Assembly: GCA_934435195.1 (NCBI GenBank)
Contig: CAKSAJ010000009.1
Coordinates: forward strand, 1 to 64,000
Origin: an uncultured Schaedlerella sp.
GTDB taxonomy: Bacteria; Bacillota; Clostridia; Lachnospirales; Lachnospiraceae
Length of the DNA stretch: 64,000 nt
Reading direction: 5' to 3'
Made by a program: the position numbers and the translations under genes. Positions 13,944-22,142 of this stretch are shown here, one piece after another. Positions within the stretch are counted from its first letter, which is position 1. Each line of letters opens with the position of its first letter. Below the pieces are notes generated by a model, which had not been told where the DNA came from, ran no database searches, and was given only the letters and a program-made list of their open reading frames with translations.

Positions 13944-16787
13944 GTGAGATATTATGGTTTTGAATTGGGTACAAATACAGAAAAGATTAAGGAAAATGCA
14001 AAAATCGAACTCAGACACTATGGTTACGACAATGTACTCGAATCTATCAACTCGTATATGTATCAGAATATGAAAAATAACAGGATGTTTTTAGTGTATC
14101 GGGAAGAGGACAATCTGATTTCTGCAATCTTCTCTTTCGATGAACAGAAGCTGAATTTTCAAAATGTATATGAAGGTATTCTTGAAATGTTGCGAGATAT
14201 ATTTGGAATAAAAAGGATTCATGCAGATCCGTATGAAATTACGATGCATCAGTTCCTGGAATGTATTCTTGAATGTAAAAGAAGAAGATATTTTGACTAT
14301 TCTAATCGAATCATGGAATCGTCGAATCTATGGAGCTATTATTATGCCTTTATGAATGATGCAAGTGCATTTCCTTATGATTTTAAGGAACGCATTATCT
14401 CTGAGCAGGAGTGTGATACCTGTAGTATCTACCATCAGGATTTTGTAGAGGAACTGAGGAATATAAAGGAGCATGCAAATCTATCTGAATACAGTGGAAA
14501 TATGGTTCATTATGTGATATCCAGTCATAGTGTTGAAGCAGCAGGTGAAATGACAGAACTACTTGTGCAGAATTTGCGAAAAGCGAATCGAATCAACAGC
14601 AGAAGAATGGAAATCGTAAGTGAAATAGAACCTAATCTGTTCAGGAAAAACAACTATCTTGAAGAAATTATCGAAAACAGTTATGGCGGAGTGATTGTCT
14701 TAGATTTATCTGAAAAGTTTGGGTGTGATCCGGTTGATTATGTAATGGCAAGTCAATATCTGGAGAAACTTATAAAGAAGTATCGGAACCAATGCCTGTT
14801 TGTATTTACATATGATATGGATCATCCGGGATTTGCCTATTATCTCTTGCCACAGTTAAAAAGATATATGATGACGATTATGTTAAGAGAAGGAACAGGG
14901 GATAGAAAAGCAGCGGTCGATTATATGCAGAGGTTGATTGAAAAATCCGAATATTCAAAATATGCAGGACAGGCACAGGAGTTTATGGCATTGTTCCCAG
15001 GACATAAATTTTCGCAGACAGATGTATTGAGGGCTTATGAGCAGTTTGAATCATGGTGTCTGAATAAAAATATATTGAAAGCATATAACTACAATCTTTC
15101 AGAAGATTTTCTGTTAGACAGAGATGAAAATGAAGCATCCGCTTATGAAAAGTTAAATAACATGATTGGTCTGAAAATTGTAAAAGAGCAGATTGATAAG
15201 ATTATTAAGGCGGATGTTGTTGAAAAGGAACGAAAAAAAAGAAAAGGAAATGATTATTATACCAGTTCGATGCATATGATTTTTAGTGGGAATCCTGGAA
15301 GTGCCAAAACTACAGTTGCGAAATTATTTGCGGGAATTACAAAAGAAAAAGGCATTTTAAAAAGTGGTGCATTTGTCGAGCGTGGAGGAATGGATCTGGA
15401 TGGAATAGGATGTGTAATTGCTATCAGAGAAGCATTTCTGGCAGCGAGAGGAGGCGTTTTATTCATAGATGAAGCGTACGCTATGAAGAGTGACACAGCT
15501 ATTACAGTGCTGCTTCAGGAAATGGAAAATCAAAGGGAAGATGTAATTGTTATTCTTGCAGGATACAATGAAAAAATGAAAGCATTCATGAAGAGAAATG
15601 AAGGGCTGAAAAGCCGAATCCCATATTGGATTGATTTTCCGGATTATACGGCAGAGGAACTTACAGATATCTTTAAGCTGATGATCCATGAAAAAGGATT
15701 CTGTGTGACAGATGACGCAATCAAAGAGGCGCATTATATCTTTGAAAAAGTTAGAAATGTCGATGATTTTGGGAATGGAAGATACGTACGTAATTTGATG
15801 GAACGTGCGGTTAGACAGCAATCCGTAAGATTACTTTCACAAAGAAGAGATCTGAGTGATATTCAAAAGGATGAACTCTTTCAGATTACGAAAGAGGATA
15901 TCCAGATGCTTGGAGAGGGAGAAAAGAAGGAGAGAAAACCGGGAATGGCTAGAAAAGAATTAGATGATATGATCGGTTTAGCTTCTGTTAAAACAGTGAT
16001 TCATAAAGCGATTGCCAAACATAAGATAAACAAGCTTTGTATGGAGAAAGGTCTTCGAATGGAAAAATCTTCTTTACATATGGTCTTTACAGGAAATCCG
16101 GGGACAGCTAAAACCACAGTAGCCAGGCTATTTGCAGAAATTATGAAAGATGAGAAAGTATTATCGACAGGCGTGTTTGTAGAAGTGGGGCGCGCAGATC
16201 TTGTCGGTGATCATGTAGGCGCTACAGCACCATTAGTTAAGAAAAAGTTTAAAGAAGCACAAGGCGGAGTCCTTTTTATTGATGAGGCTTATTCACTGTG
16301 TGACGGCTATGAGAATGGATTTGGCGATGAGGCAATTAATACGATCGTTCAGGAGATGGAAAATCACAGGGATAATGTTATTGTAATCTTTGCCGGTTAT
16401 CCGGAACCAATGAAAGCGTTTTTTGACAGGAATCCAGGGATGCGTTCCAGAATTGCATTTTGTGTAGAATTTGCTGATTATACAACAGAAGAACTCTGTG
16501 AGATTACAAAATTGATGCTTTCAAGAAAACAAATGACAATCACAGAGGCAGGGATGAAAAAGTTAAAAAAGAATTTCGAGAGCGTAAAAGAAAGCAGAGA
16601 TTATGGAAATGGAAGATTTGCAAGAAAAATGTTGGAAGAAGCAGAGATGAATCTGGCAGAAAGAATATGTCAGATGGACGAGACAGAAATTACAACAGAA
16701 ATGCTGACTACCATTGAAGAAAGCGATATTCCAGATGTTCCATTGGAAGAAAGAAGACAGATAAAGAAGATTGGATTTGCATGTTAA
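13944..16787 (+). CDS. Tandem CbxX/CfxQ-type AAA+ ATPase
   Basis: A 947-residue protein starting at GTG 13944 after GGAGG (13931-13935). The N-terminal ~400 residues are unrecognised. Two AAA+ modules follow, each with Walker A (GNPGSAKTT near 450; GNPGTAKTT near 718), Walker B (VLFIDEAY near 505 and 775) and sensor/arginine regions (GNGRYVRN, GNGRFARK). The domains match the CbxX/CfxQ (RuBisCO activase-like) subclass, which forms hexameric remodelling rings. The family often accompanies ESX or conflict systems as well as Rubisco. Here it probably remodels a protein or RNA-protein complex of the island. Confidence 0.85.
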   Translation: MRYYGFELGTNTEKIKENAKIELRHYGYDNVLESINSYMYQNMKNNRMFLVYREEDNLISAIFSFDEQKLNFQNVYEGILEMLRDIFGIKRIHADPYEITMHQFLECILECKRRRYFDYSNRIMESSNLWSYYYAFMNDASAFPYDFKERIISEQECDTCSIYHQDFVEELRNIKEHANLSEYSGNMVHYVISSHSVEAAGEMTELLVQNLRKANRINSRRMEIVSEIEPNLFRKNNYLEEIIENSYGGVIVLDLSEKFGCDPVDYVMASQYLEKLIKKYRNQCLFVFTYDMDHPGFAYYLLPQLKRYMMTIMLREGTGDRKAAVDYMQRLIEKSEYSKYAGQAQEFMALFPGHKFSQTDVLRAYEQFESWCLNKNILKAYNYNLSEDFLLDRDENEASAYEKLNNMIGLKIVKEQIDKIIKADVVEKERKKRKGNDYYTSSMHMIFSGNPGSAKTTVAKLFAGITKEKGILKSGAFVERGGMDLDGIGCVIAIREAFLAARGGVLFIDEAYAMKSDTAITVLLQEMENQREDVIVILAGYNEKMKAFMKRNEGLKSRIPYWIDFPDYTAEELTDIFKLMIHEKGFCVTDDAIKEAHYIFEKVRNVDDFGNGRYVRNLMERAVRQQSVRLLSQRRDLSDIQKDELFQITKEDIQMLGEGEKKERKPGMARKELDDMIGLASVKTVIHKAIAKHKINKLCMEKGLRMEKSSLHMVFTGNPGTAKTTVARLFAEIMKDEKVLSTGVFVEVGRADLVGDHVGATAPLVKKKFKEAQGGVLFIDEAYSLCDGYENGFGDEAINTIVQEMENHRDNVIVIFAGYPEPMKAFFDRNPGMRSRIAFCVEFADYTTEELCEITKLMLSRKQMTITEAGMKKLKKNFESVKESRDYGNGRFARKMLEEAEMNLAERICQMDETEITTEMLTTIEESDIPDVPLEERRQIKKIGFAC

Positions 16788-16846
16788 GTGATACCGGAAA
16801 CGGTAAAATTTGGAGTGTGTTAGGGGCTTCTTAGGAACGAAAGGAG

Positions 16847-17569
16847 ATGATTGGCATAGCTACTTATGTTGTTTCGGATATTCATGGAGAGTACGAATTG
16901 TTTATCAGCTTGCTGGAGGAAATCCGGTTGAAAGAGACAGATACGTTGTATGTTCTTGGAGATATTCTGGACAGAGGTCCGCATCCGATTCAGATTATTC
17001 TGAAGATTATGGAAATGCCAAATGTAGTATGTCTGACAGGAAATCATGAGCTTATGGCATTAGAGTGTATGGAATTTTTGATGCAGGAAATCACGAAGAT
17101 TTCTATCGAAAAAGTCGATGAAAAAATGTTGGAGAATCTTGTGAACTGGCAGCACAACGGCAGCAAGTCAACCATTGATGAGTTTCGGACATTGAGCCGG
17201 GAAATGCAATATGAAGTGATTGATTTTATAAAAGACTTTATGATTTACGAAGAACTGACAGTTAATGGAAAAAACTATTTATTAGTTCACGGAGGACTTG
17301 GAAATTACTATCCGGGAAAAGATATTGAAGAATATTCCCTAAAAGAATTGATATGGGACAGGGCTGAGTATGATATCCAATATTTTGAAGATACCTATGT
17401 GGTAACAGGACATACACCGACACAGGGAATTCTGGGAAATCCTAAACCAGGTTATATATATAAAGCAAATCATCATATTGCGATTGACTGTGGGTGTAAT
17501 CGAAGCGATGGACGGTTAGCAGCAGTTTGCCTGGAGACAGGGCAGGAATATTATGTTGAGAAATCTTGA
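16847..17569 (+). CDS. PPP-family serine/threonine-type metallophosphatase
   Basis: A 240-residue calcineurin-like enzyme with the full PPP motif set: SDIHGEY, LGDILDRGP, TGNHEL, LVHGGL and VTGHTPT with a following catalytic His. It coordinates two metals and should hydrolyse phosphoesters of protein, nucleotide or RNA ends. The start is odd: AAGGAG (16841-16846) abuts ATG 16847, whereas an in-frame ATA at 16856 has ideal spacing and gives the usual family start (x)ATYVVSD. ATG is kept as the annotation. Next to HD and RtcB genes, RNA-end processing is plausible. Confidence 0.88.
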   Translation: MIGIATYVVSDIHGEYELFISLLEEIRLKETDTLYVLGDILDRGPHPIQIILKIMEMPNVVCLTGNHELMALECMEFLMQEITKISIEKVDEKMLENLVNWQHNGSKSTIDEFRTLSREMQYEVIDFIKDFMIYEELTVNGKNYLLVHGGLGNYYPGKDIEEYSLKELIWDRAEYDIQYFEDTYVVTGHTPTQGILGNPKPGYIYKANHHIAIDCGCNRSDGRLAAVCLETGQEYYVEKS

Positions 17570-17589
17570 AAATAAGGCGGAAAAACGAA

Positions 17590-18387
17590 ATGATTGACTT
17601 ACAATATGCGAAGAAAGCGTTTGAAAACTATTTGAATGATTATGACCAAAAAAATGAAAAGATAAAGTTGAAGATTGTGCATACTTATGGAGTGATGGAA
17701 TGCAGTAAAAAAATTACAGAAGATATGAAACTGCCCGCAGAAGATTGTGAGCTCGCTCAGATTATTGGATTGTTGCATGATATTGGAAGATTTGAACAAT
17801 TAAAATGTTACAACAGTTTTGAACCGGGAACGATGGACCACGCAGCATTCGGTGTGAAAATTTTATTTGAGAAGAGACTGATTCGGTGTTTTGTCAAAGA
17901 AGATAAGTGGGATGAAATTATTAAAACAGCAATTGGACATCATAGTGATTACTGCTTAAAAGGAATTACGAATAAGCGAGAATTGATGCATGCTCAAATC
18001 ATACGTGATGCAGATAAACTTGACAATTGCAGAGTGAAGCTCGAAACAGCAATTGATATTCTCATGGGAGTTACTGCAGAACAGGTAGGAATGTCAGAAA
18101 TTACGCCAGAAGTTATGCGACAATTCAAAAATCATAAATCAGTTCTATTAGAGACAAGAAAGACAAAGATGGATTATTGGATATCTTATCTTGCATATTT
18201 TTATGATATAAATTTTAAAGCGACATACGAAAGAATAAGAGATAACCATTATGTGGATAAAATTATAGGAAGGATTCCGTATACAAATCCAGATACTGGA
18301 AAACAGATGGAACAAATAAGAAACGAAATGAATCTATATATTCAAAACGCTATAAATGAGAATGGAAATTACAGATTAATAAATTGA
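17590..18387 (+). CDS. HD-domain phosphohydrolase
   Basis: ATG 17590 has AAGGCGG upstream, while the frame extends further up to a weak TTG that overlaps the phosphatase. The 265-residue protein carries the HD metal site: an early His (VHTYGV), LLHDIGRFEQ (the HD pair), GHHSD and RDADKLDN with the last metal-binding Asp. HD enzymes hydrolyse nucleotides, cyclic phosphates or phosphomonoesters. It could open 2',3'-cyclic phosphates or remove 3' phosphates in RNA repair, but substrate choice cannot be read from sequence. Confidence 0.85.
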   Translation: MIDLQYAKKAFENYLNDYDQKNEKIKLKIVHTYGVMECSKKITEDMKLPAEDCELAQIIGLLHDIGRFEQLKCYNSFEPGTMDHAAFGVKILFEKRLIRCFVKEDKWDEIIKTAIGHHSDYCLKGITNKRELMHAQIIRDADKLDNCRVKLETAIDILMGVTAEQVGMSEITPEVMRQFKNHKSVLLETRKTKMDYWISYLAYFYDINFKATYERIRDNHYVDKIIGRIPYTNPDTGKQMEQIRNEMNLYIQNAINENGNYRLIN

Positions 18388-18458
18388 GATTTTGAAGGCG
18401 GTTTACAATTTTCAGCATAGCGAACAGAAGATGAATAATATATGTAAGGTGGTAGGAA

Positions 18459-19451
18459 ATGGCTTATTATATAACAGGAGATTGTCATGCAGATTTTGAA
18501 AAGCTAATCTGGTTGGCAAGATTTAATAAAAAACTTGGAAAAGAGGATGTAATCATATTATTGGGAGATGTCGGATTAAACTATTTTGGAGCTGACAAAG
18601 ATCGGGAGAATAAAAAAATACTTGCGGATTTTCCTAATTATTTTCTGTGCGTGCATGGAAATCATGAGGAAAGACCTTATCATATACAAACTTACAGAAC
18701 ACAAATCTGGCATGGAGGAGAGGTATATTATGAGCCGGAATTTCCGAATATAGTATTTGCAAAAGATGGAGAAATTTATGATTTTGATGGAAAAAAAGCG
18801 ATTGCAATCGGTGGGGCATACAGTCACGATAAAGAATATCGACTTTTAACAGGTCTTCCGTGGTTCCCGGACGAACAACCAAACGACGAAGTAAAAAGTC
18901 GAGTAGAAAATAAATTGAATGAAGTAGATTGGAAAATAGATTATGTGTTTTCTCATACTTGCCCGTTAGTATATAGACCGAGTCAGGAGAGCGTAATAAA
19001 TTTCGAGAAGATAGATCTGTCAACAGAGGAATGGATGGATGAAATTGCAAAGAAATTAGATTATTCGCAATGGTATTTTGGACATTATCATGACAATATT
19101 CAATATATAGATGCTCAACTACTGTATGAAGAAATCAAAGAATTAGGAGAACCAGATTCTGTTCAGAAAGTAGGAAGACCAAGGTACAGAGTAGGAGAAA
19201 CGGTGTATTTTACCTATGGAAAAGAGAACGCAAGGGAAGGCTACGGAACTGTTGAATGGGTTGATGATTATGGAACATTGGGACAAGAGAAAGAAGTTTC
19301 TTATGATATTGTGGGAATTCCATGTGAACTACCGGGAGAGAAAACGTTGTTTAAGCATATAAGAGAATCTAAAATACAGAGTATTGATGAGATGGAAATT
19401 GTGAAAATTGAGAGGGAGGAATACAATGAGTACAATAAAAATTACAGGTAA
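18459..19451 (+). CDS. Metallophosphoesterase with C-terminal extension
   Basis: A 330-residue calcineurin-like protein: TGDCHADFEKL at the N-terminus (DxH), LLGDVGLNYFG, VHGNHEERP, FSHTCPL and FGHYHDN complete the two-metal site within about 215 residues. The last ~100 residues include a beta-rich YRVGETVYFTYGKENAREGYGTVEWVDDYG element that looks like a small SH3-like barrel. AAGGTGG precedes ATG 18459. Its 3' end overlaps the RtcB gene by 26 bp, so the two are translationally coupled and likely act in sequence on the same RNA ends. Confidence 0.85.
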   Translation: MAYYITGDCHADFEKLIWLARFNKKLGKEDVIILLGDVGLNYFGADKDRENKKILADFPNYFLCVHGNHEERPYHIQTYRTQIWHGGEVYYEPEFPNIVFAKDGEIYDFDGKKAIAIGGAYSHDKEYRLLTGLPWFPDEQPNDEVKSRVENKLNEVDWKIDYVFSHTCPLVYRPSQESVINFEKIDLSTEEWMDEIAKKLDYSQWYFGHYHDNIQYIDAQLLYEEIKELGEPDSVQKVGRPRYRVGETVYFTYGKENAREGYGTVEWVDDYGTLGQEKEVSYDIVGIPCELPGEKTLFKHIRESKIQSIDEMEIVKIEREEYNEYNKNYR

Positions 19452-20565
19452 AGTTAATAGTGCGATTTGTTATGCAAAAGTGGTTGAAGAGGAGGCTCTT
19501 GATCAAATTAAACGTATGTGTGATTCTCCGATGTCGGAAGGTTCTAAAATTCGTATTATGCCAGACGTTCATTCAGGTAAAGGCTGTACGATTGGAACAA
19601 CAATGACTATTACAGATAAAGTCGTTCCTAATGTAGTTGGTGTTGATATTGGGTGTGGGATGCTTACAGTAAATCTTGGAAAAATTGATATTGATTTTAA
19701 AAAGTTGGACGAAGTCGCGCATTATATTCCGTCAGGGATGAATGTGTGGAAACCAGATGACAAAGTACCAAATTTTCTCCCGTGGGATAAAACAACAGAA
19801 GTATTCGATATAACAAATTTAGCATGTTACGATGAACTACAGAATGTAGACAGGCTGAATCGTTCTCTCGGAACACTGGGCTCCGGAAATCATTTTATAG
19901 AGGTTGATGAATCCAGTAAAGGCGAAAAGTACCTGATTATCCATACGGGGTCAAGAAATATAGGGAAACAGGTTGCTGAAATATATCAAAGAAAAGCAAT
20001 TGAACTTGCACGTAGCAGAGGGGATGACCTACCGGATGAGTTGTGTTATTTAGACGGAGTTTATCTGAAAGATTATCTGCATGATATTGAAATATGTCAG
20101 AATTATGCAAAACGAAACAGAGTCAAAATATCTGAGATTATTTATAGCATGACAGGAATACCAGGTGGAATGGCTTTTCATACCATTCACAATTATATTA
20201 ATACAAAAGAAATGATTTTGCGTAAAGGAGCTATTGCGGCACATGAGGGAGAAAAAGTGTTAATTCCTATCAACATGCGGGATGGAAGTATACTGGCTGT
20301 TGGAAAAGGAAATCCCGAATGGAATTATTCAGCACCTCATGGAGCTGGAAGGATTATGTCGCGAAGGAAAGCTAAGAAAGATTTGAAACTTGATGATTAT
20401 ATAAAGGCGATGGAAGGAATCTATACGACATCTGTAAATGAAAATACATTGGATGAAGCACCGATGGCTTATAAAGGAGCAGAGGATATCATCGAAATGA
20501 TCAAAGAGTCAGTGGATATAATTGATATATTAAAACCGATTTATAACTTTAAGAGTGGTGAGTGA
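19426..20565 (+). CDS. rtcB: RNA-splicing ligase RtcB
   Basis: A 379-residue RtcB. It joins RNA ends bearing 3'-phosphate or 2',3'-cyclic phosphate to 5'-hydroxyl ends, using GTP and manganese and forming an RtcB-histidinyl-GMP intermediate. Visible motifs are GVDIGCGM near 72-79 (metal-binding Asp and Cys), LGSGNHFIEV near 150, HTGSRNIGKQV near 173 and PHGAGRIMSR near 302 with the guanylylated His. The start ATG 19426 follows GGGAGG at 19412-19417 inside the preceding gene. There is no RtcA cyclase nearby. Its presence with a tRNA-like RNA echoes the Salmonella rsr-yrl-rtcBA locus. Confidence 0.95.
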   Translation: MSTIKITGKVNSAICYAKVVEEEALDQIKRMCDSPMSEGSKIRIMPDVHSGKGCTIGTTMTITDKVVPNVVGVDIGCGMLTVNLGKIDIDFKKLDEVAHYIPSGMNVWKPDDKVPNFLPWDKTTEVFDITNLACYDELQNVDRLNRSLGTLGSGNHFIEVDESSKGEKYLIIHTGSRNIGKQVAEIYQRKAIELARSRGDDLPDELCYLDGVYLKDYLHDIEICQNYAKRNRVKISEIIYSMTGIPGGMAFHTIHNYINTKEMILRKGAIAAHEGEKVLIPINMRDGSILAVGKGNPEWNYSAPHGAGRIMSRRKAKKDLKLDDYIKAMEGIYTTSVNENTLDEAPMAYKGAEDIIEMIKESVDIIDILKPIYNFKSGE

Positions 20566-20581
20566 TTTGAAAAATTAATTA

Positions 20582-20713
20582 GTGGGGCGAAATAATGGGA
20601 AACTGTGTATATTTGATCGGAATAATTTACCCCTATGGGGAACTTATTATTATGGGGATTTATACAGAGGAGAGACGATTGATGAGATTAAATCGATTGT
20701 GCAGGGAGAGTGA
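20582..20713 (+). pseudogene. Short coding remnant or small protein (43 codons)
   Basis: Between rtcB and the last phosphoesterase, the frame from GTG 20582 to TGA 20711 reads a natural-looking segment (LPLWGTYYYGDLYRGETIDEIKSI), but no ribosome site is seen. An overlapping frame from ATG 20595 to TAA 20718 is less protein-like. I take it as the end of a lost gene or a very small protein. Its family is not recognised. Confidence 0.4.
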
Positions 20714-20719
20714 TGTGTA

Positions 20720-21298
20720 ATGAATTATTATATTAGTGATTTGCATTTGTTTCATGAAAATTCGATTAAGTTTGATGAAAGACCATTTGAAAGTCTGGAT
20801 GAAATGCATGAGACGATCAAGAAACGATGGAATAGCAAAATAACAAATGGAGACAGAGTATTTATTCTTGGAGACATAAGTTTTAGAGGCAAAAATGAAG
20901 ATTTGATCGCTTATATTTCTACATTGAAGGGTCAAAAAATACTTGTGAAGGGAAATCATGATGATGTGTCGGATTACAGATACCATCAGCTTTTTGCGGA
21001 AGTTTGTGATTACAAAGAAATTCATGATTCAGCTAATGGGGAAAATTATAATCTCGTTTTAAGCCATTATCCGATTTTTAGTTGGAAAAGAATGGGAAAA
21101 GGATTCATTTTATTGTATGGTCATACACACGATAGTATTGAAGATACTTATTATCAAAGTTGTTTGATGAAAATGGTGGATAATGACTGCAGACATGTGT
21201 ATAAAACGGAAGTTACAGCAATAAATGTGGGATGCATGAAACCTTGGATGGATTATGAGCCCAGAACGTTAGCAGAATTATTGTCCTATAGAAAGTGA
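20720..21298 (+). CDS. Phage-type metallophosphoesterase
   Basis: A 192-residue compact calcineurin-like enzyme: SDLHLFH, FILGDISFRG, VKGNHDD, LSHYPI and YGHTHD form the metal site. Its length and motif spacing match the small phosphoesterases often found in phages and RNA-repair loci. The start ATG overlaps the previous frame's stop (TAATG). A near-identical C-terminus survives as the remnant at 7671-7760, so this gene type once flanked the tRNA-like RNA on both sides. It is the last gene of the island. Confidence 0.88.
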   Translation: MNYYISDLHLFHENSIKFDERPFESLDEMHETIKKRWNSKITNGDRVFILGDISFRGKNEDLIAYISTLKGQKILVKGNHDDVSDYRYHQLFAEVCDYKEIHDSANGENYNLVLSHYPIFSWKRMGKGFILLYGHTHDSIEDTYYQSCLMKMVDNDCRHVYKTEVTAINVGCMKPWMDYEPRTLAELLSYRK

Positions 21299-21318
21299 AA
21301 TAATTGAAAATCAGACAA

Positions 21319-21341
21319 AGTATGTCGAATTTTTTGTATAA
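21319..21341 (+). promoter_or_regulatory. Probable promoter with short dyad
   Basis: TATAAT at about 21336-21341 lies 17 bp after a weak -35-like GACAAA. The dyad GACA-aagta-TGTC overlaps the -35 region and could be an operator for the nearby XRE repressor. It would drive the 21378 gene. Confidence 0.45.
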
Positions 21342-21377
21342 TCCAGGTAGAAACAAGAAAGTAAATAGGGGGTTCAT

Positions 21378-21701
21378 ATGAAAACAAATATCACGAGAAA
21401 AGATAATAAAAAGTTTGTAAGAGGTAATAAGATTTATATTTTTAATGTTCCCGCTGCATATCAGGAAATAATTCAGAAGAAAGTGTCAACATCACAATTA
21501 GCAATAAAACTGGAGCTTGTAGATGAAAAAAAGAAGCAGACAAAAGGAAAAGAACGAACAGCTGCACGCATAAAATCATATCTCCGTGGAAATGATGAGT
21601 CGATCGGAATTAATACAATTCAATTATTGGGGCTTGCATGCAAAGGAGATAAAATGGCATTTCTTCAAGAACTTGATATGGAAATAAAAAAAGTATCTTA
21701 G
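21378..21701 (+). CDS. Hypothetical basic protein, 107 aa
   Basis: A 107-residue Lys-rich protein with GGGGG before ATG 21378. The C-terminal part (GINTIQLLGLACKGDKMAFLQEL) could form a helix-turn-helix-like unit, but similarity is weak. It is convergent with an XRE repressor gene only 8 bp away. The role is unknown; a regulatory or antitoxin-like function fits its size and setting. Confidence 0.5.
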   Translation: MKTNITRKDNKKFVRGNKIYIFNVPAAYQEIIQKKVSTSQLAIKLELVDEKKKQTKGKERTAARIKSYLRGNDESIGINTIQLLGLACKGDKMAFLQELDMEIKKVS

Positions 21702-21709
21702 GATGGAAA

Positions 21710-22030
21710 TTATTTCAATATCTTAATAATTTTTAAAATTTGCAATTTGGTTTCAGGAGAACAAGCATGTAATTCATGTAAAATCTCCTGATCAAGTGGC
21801 GCAGATGCATCATTATATTCGTCAGAGAGAATATAATCAACAGTGATGTCAAGTGCGTTACAAATCTGAACAAGTGTTGAAAGAGAAACTTTCACGCGGT
21901 TATTTTCAATATTGCTGATATGACTGACATTTACATCTGCAATATTAGCGACATATTCCTGTGTAAGCTGTTTGGAAATACGAGTATCTTTTATTTTTTT
22001 TGCAATTCGAGAAAAATCAAGTTCTTTCAT
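21710..22030 (-). CDS. XRE-family transcriptional regulator
   Basis: A 106-residue repressor-like protein with a classical helix-turn-helix at about residues 10-65 (TQEYVANIADVNVSHISNIENNRVKVSLSTLVQICNALDITVDYIL) and a short C-terminal tail that may mediate dimer contacts. It is transcribed divergently from the lipoprotein gene at 22143 and convergently with the 21378 gene, so it probably controls one or both, and perhaps itself. Confidence 0.85.
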   Translation of the reverse strand: MKELDFSRIAKKIKDTRISKQLTQEYVANIADVNVSHISNIENNRVKVSLSTLVQICNALDITVDYILSDEYNDASAPLDQEILHELHACSPETKLQILKIIKILK

Positions 22031-22065
22031 AATCTATAATCTCCATAATTTATATATTTCTCTAA

Positions 22066-22094
22066 TTGTAATGTTTTTATAGTAATAGTATAAT
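22066..22094 (+). promoter_or_regulatory. Sigma-A-type promoter for the lipoprotein gene
   Basis: TTGTAA (22066-22071) and TATAAT (22089-22094) are separated by 17 bp, about 50 bp before ATG 22143. The surrounding 110 bp are very AT-rich and are shared with the divergent XRE gene. Confidence 0.65.
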
Positions 22095-22142
22095 GTTCTA
22101 TAAATATAAAAAATATAGCTATAAGCAAAAAAGGAGGAAAAT

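Noticed and set aside
13944..16787. Rubisco activase proper
   Set aside because: The AAA+ domains are of the CbxX/CfxQ type, but there are no Rubisco genes and the N-terminal half is unrelated; a general remodelling role is more likely.
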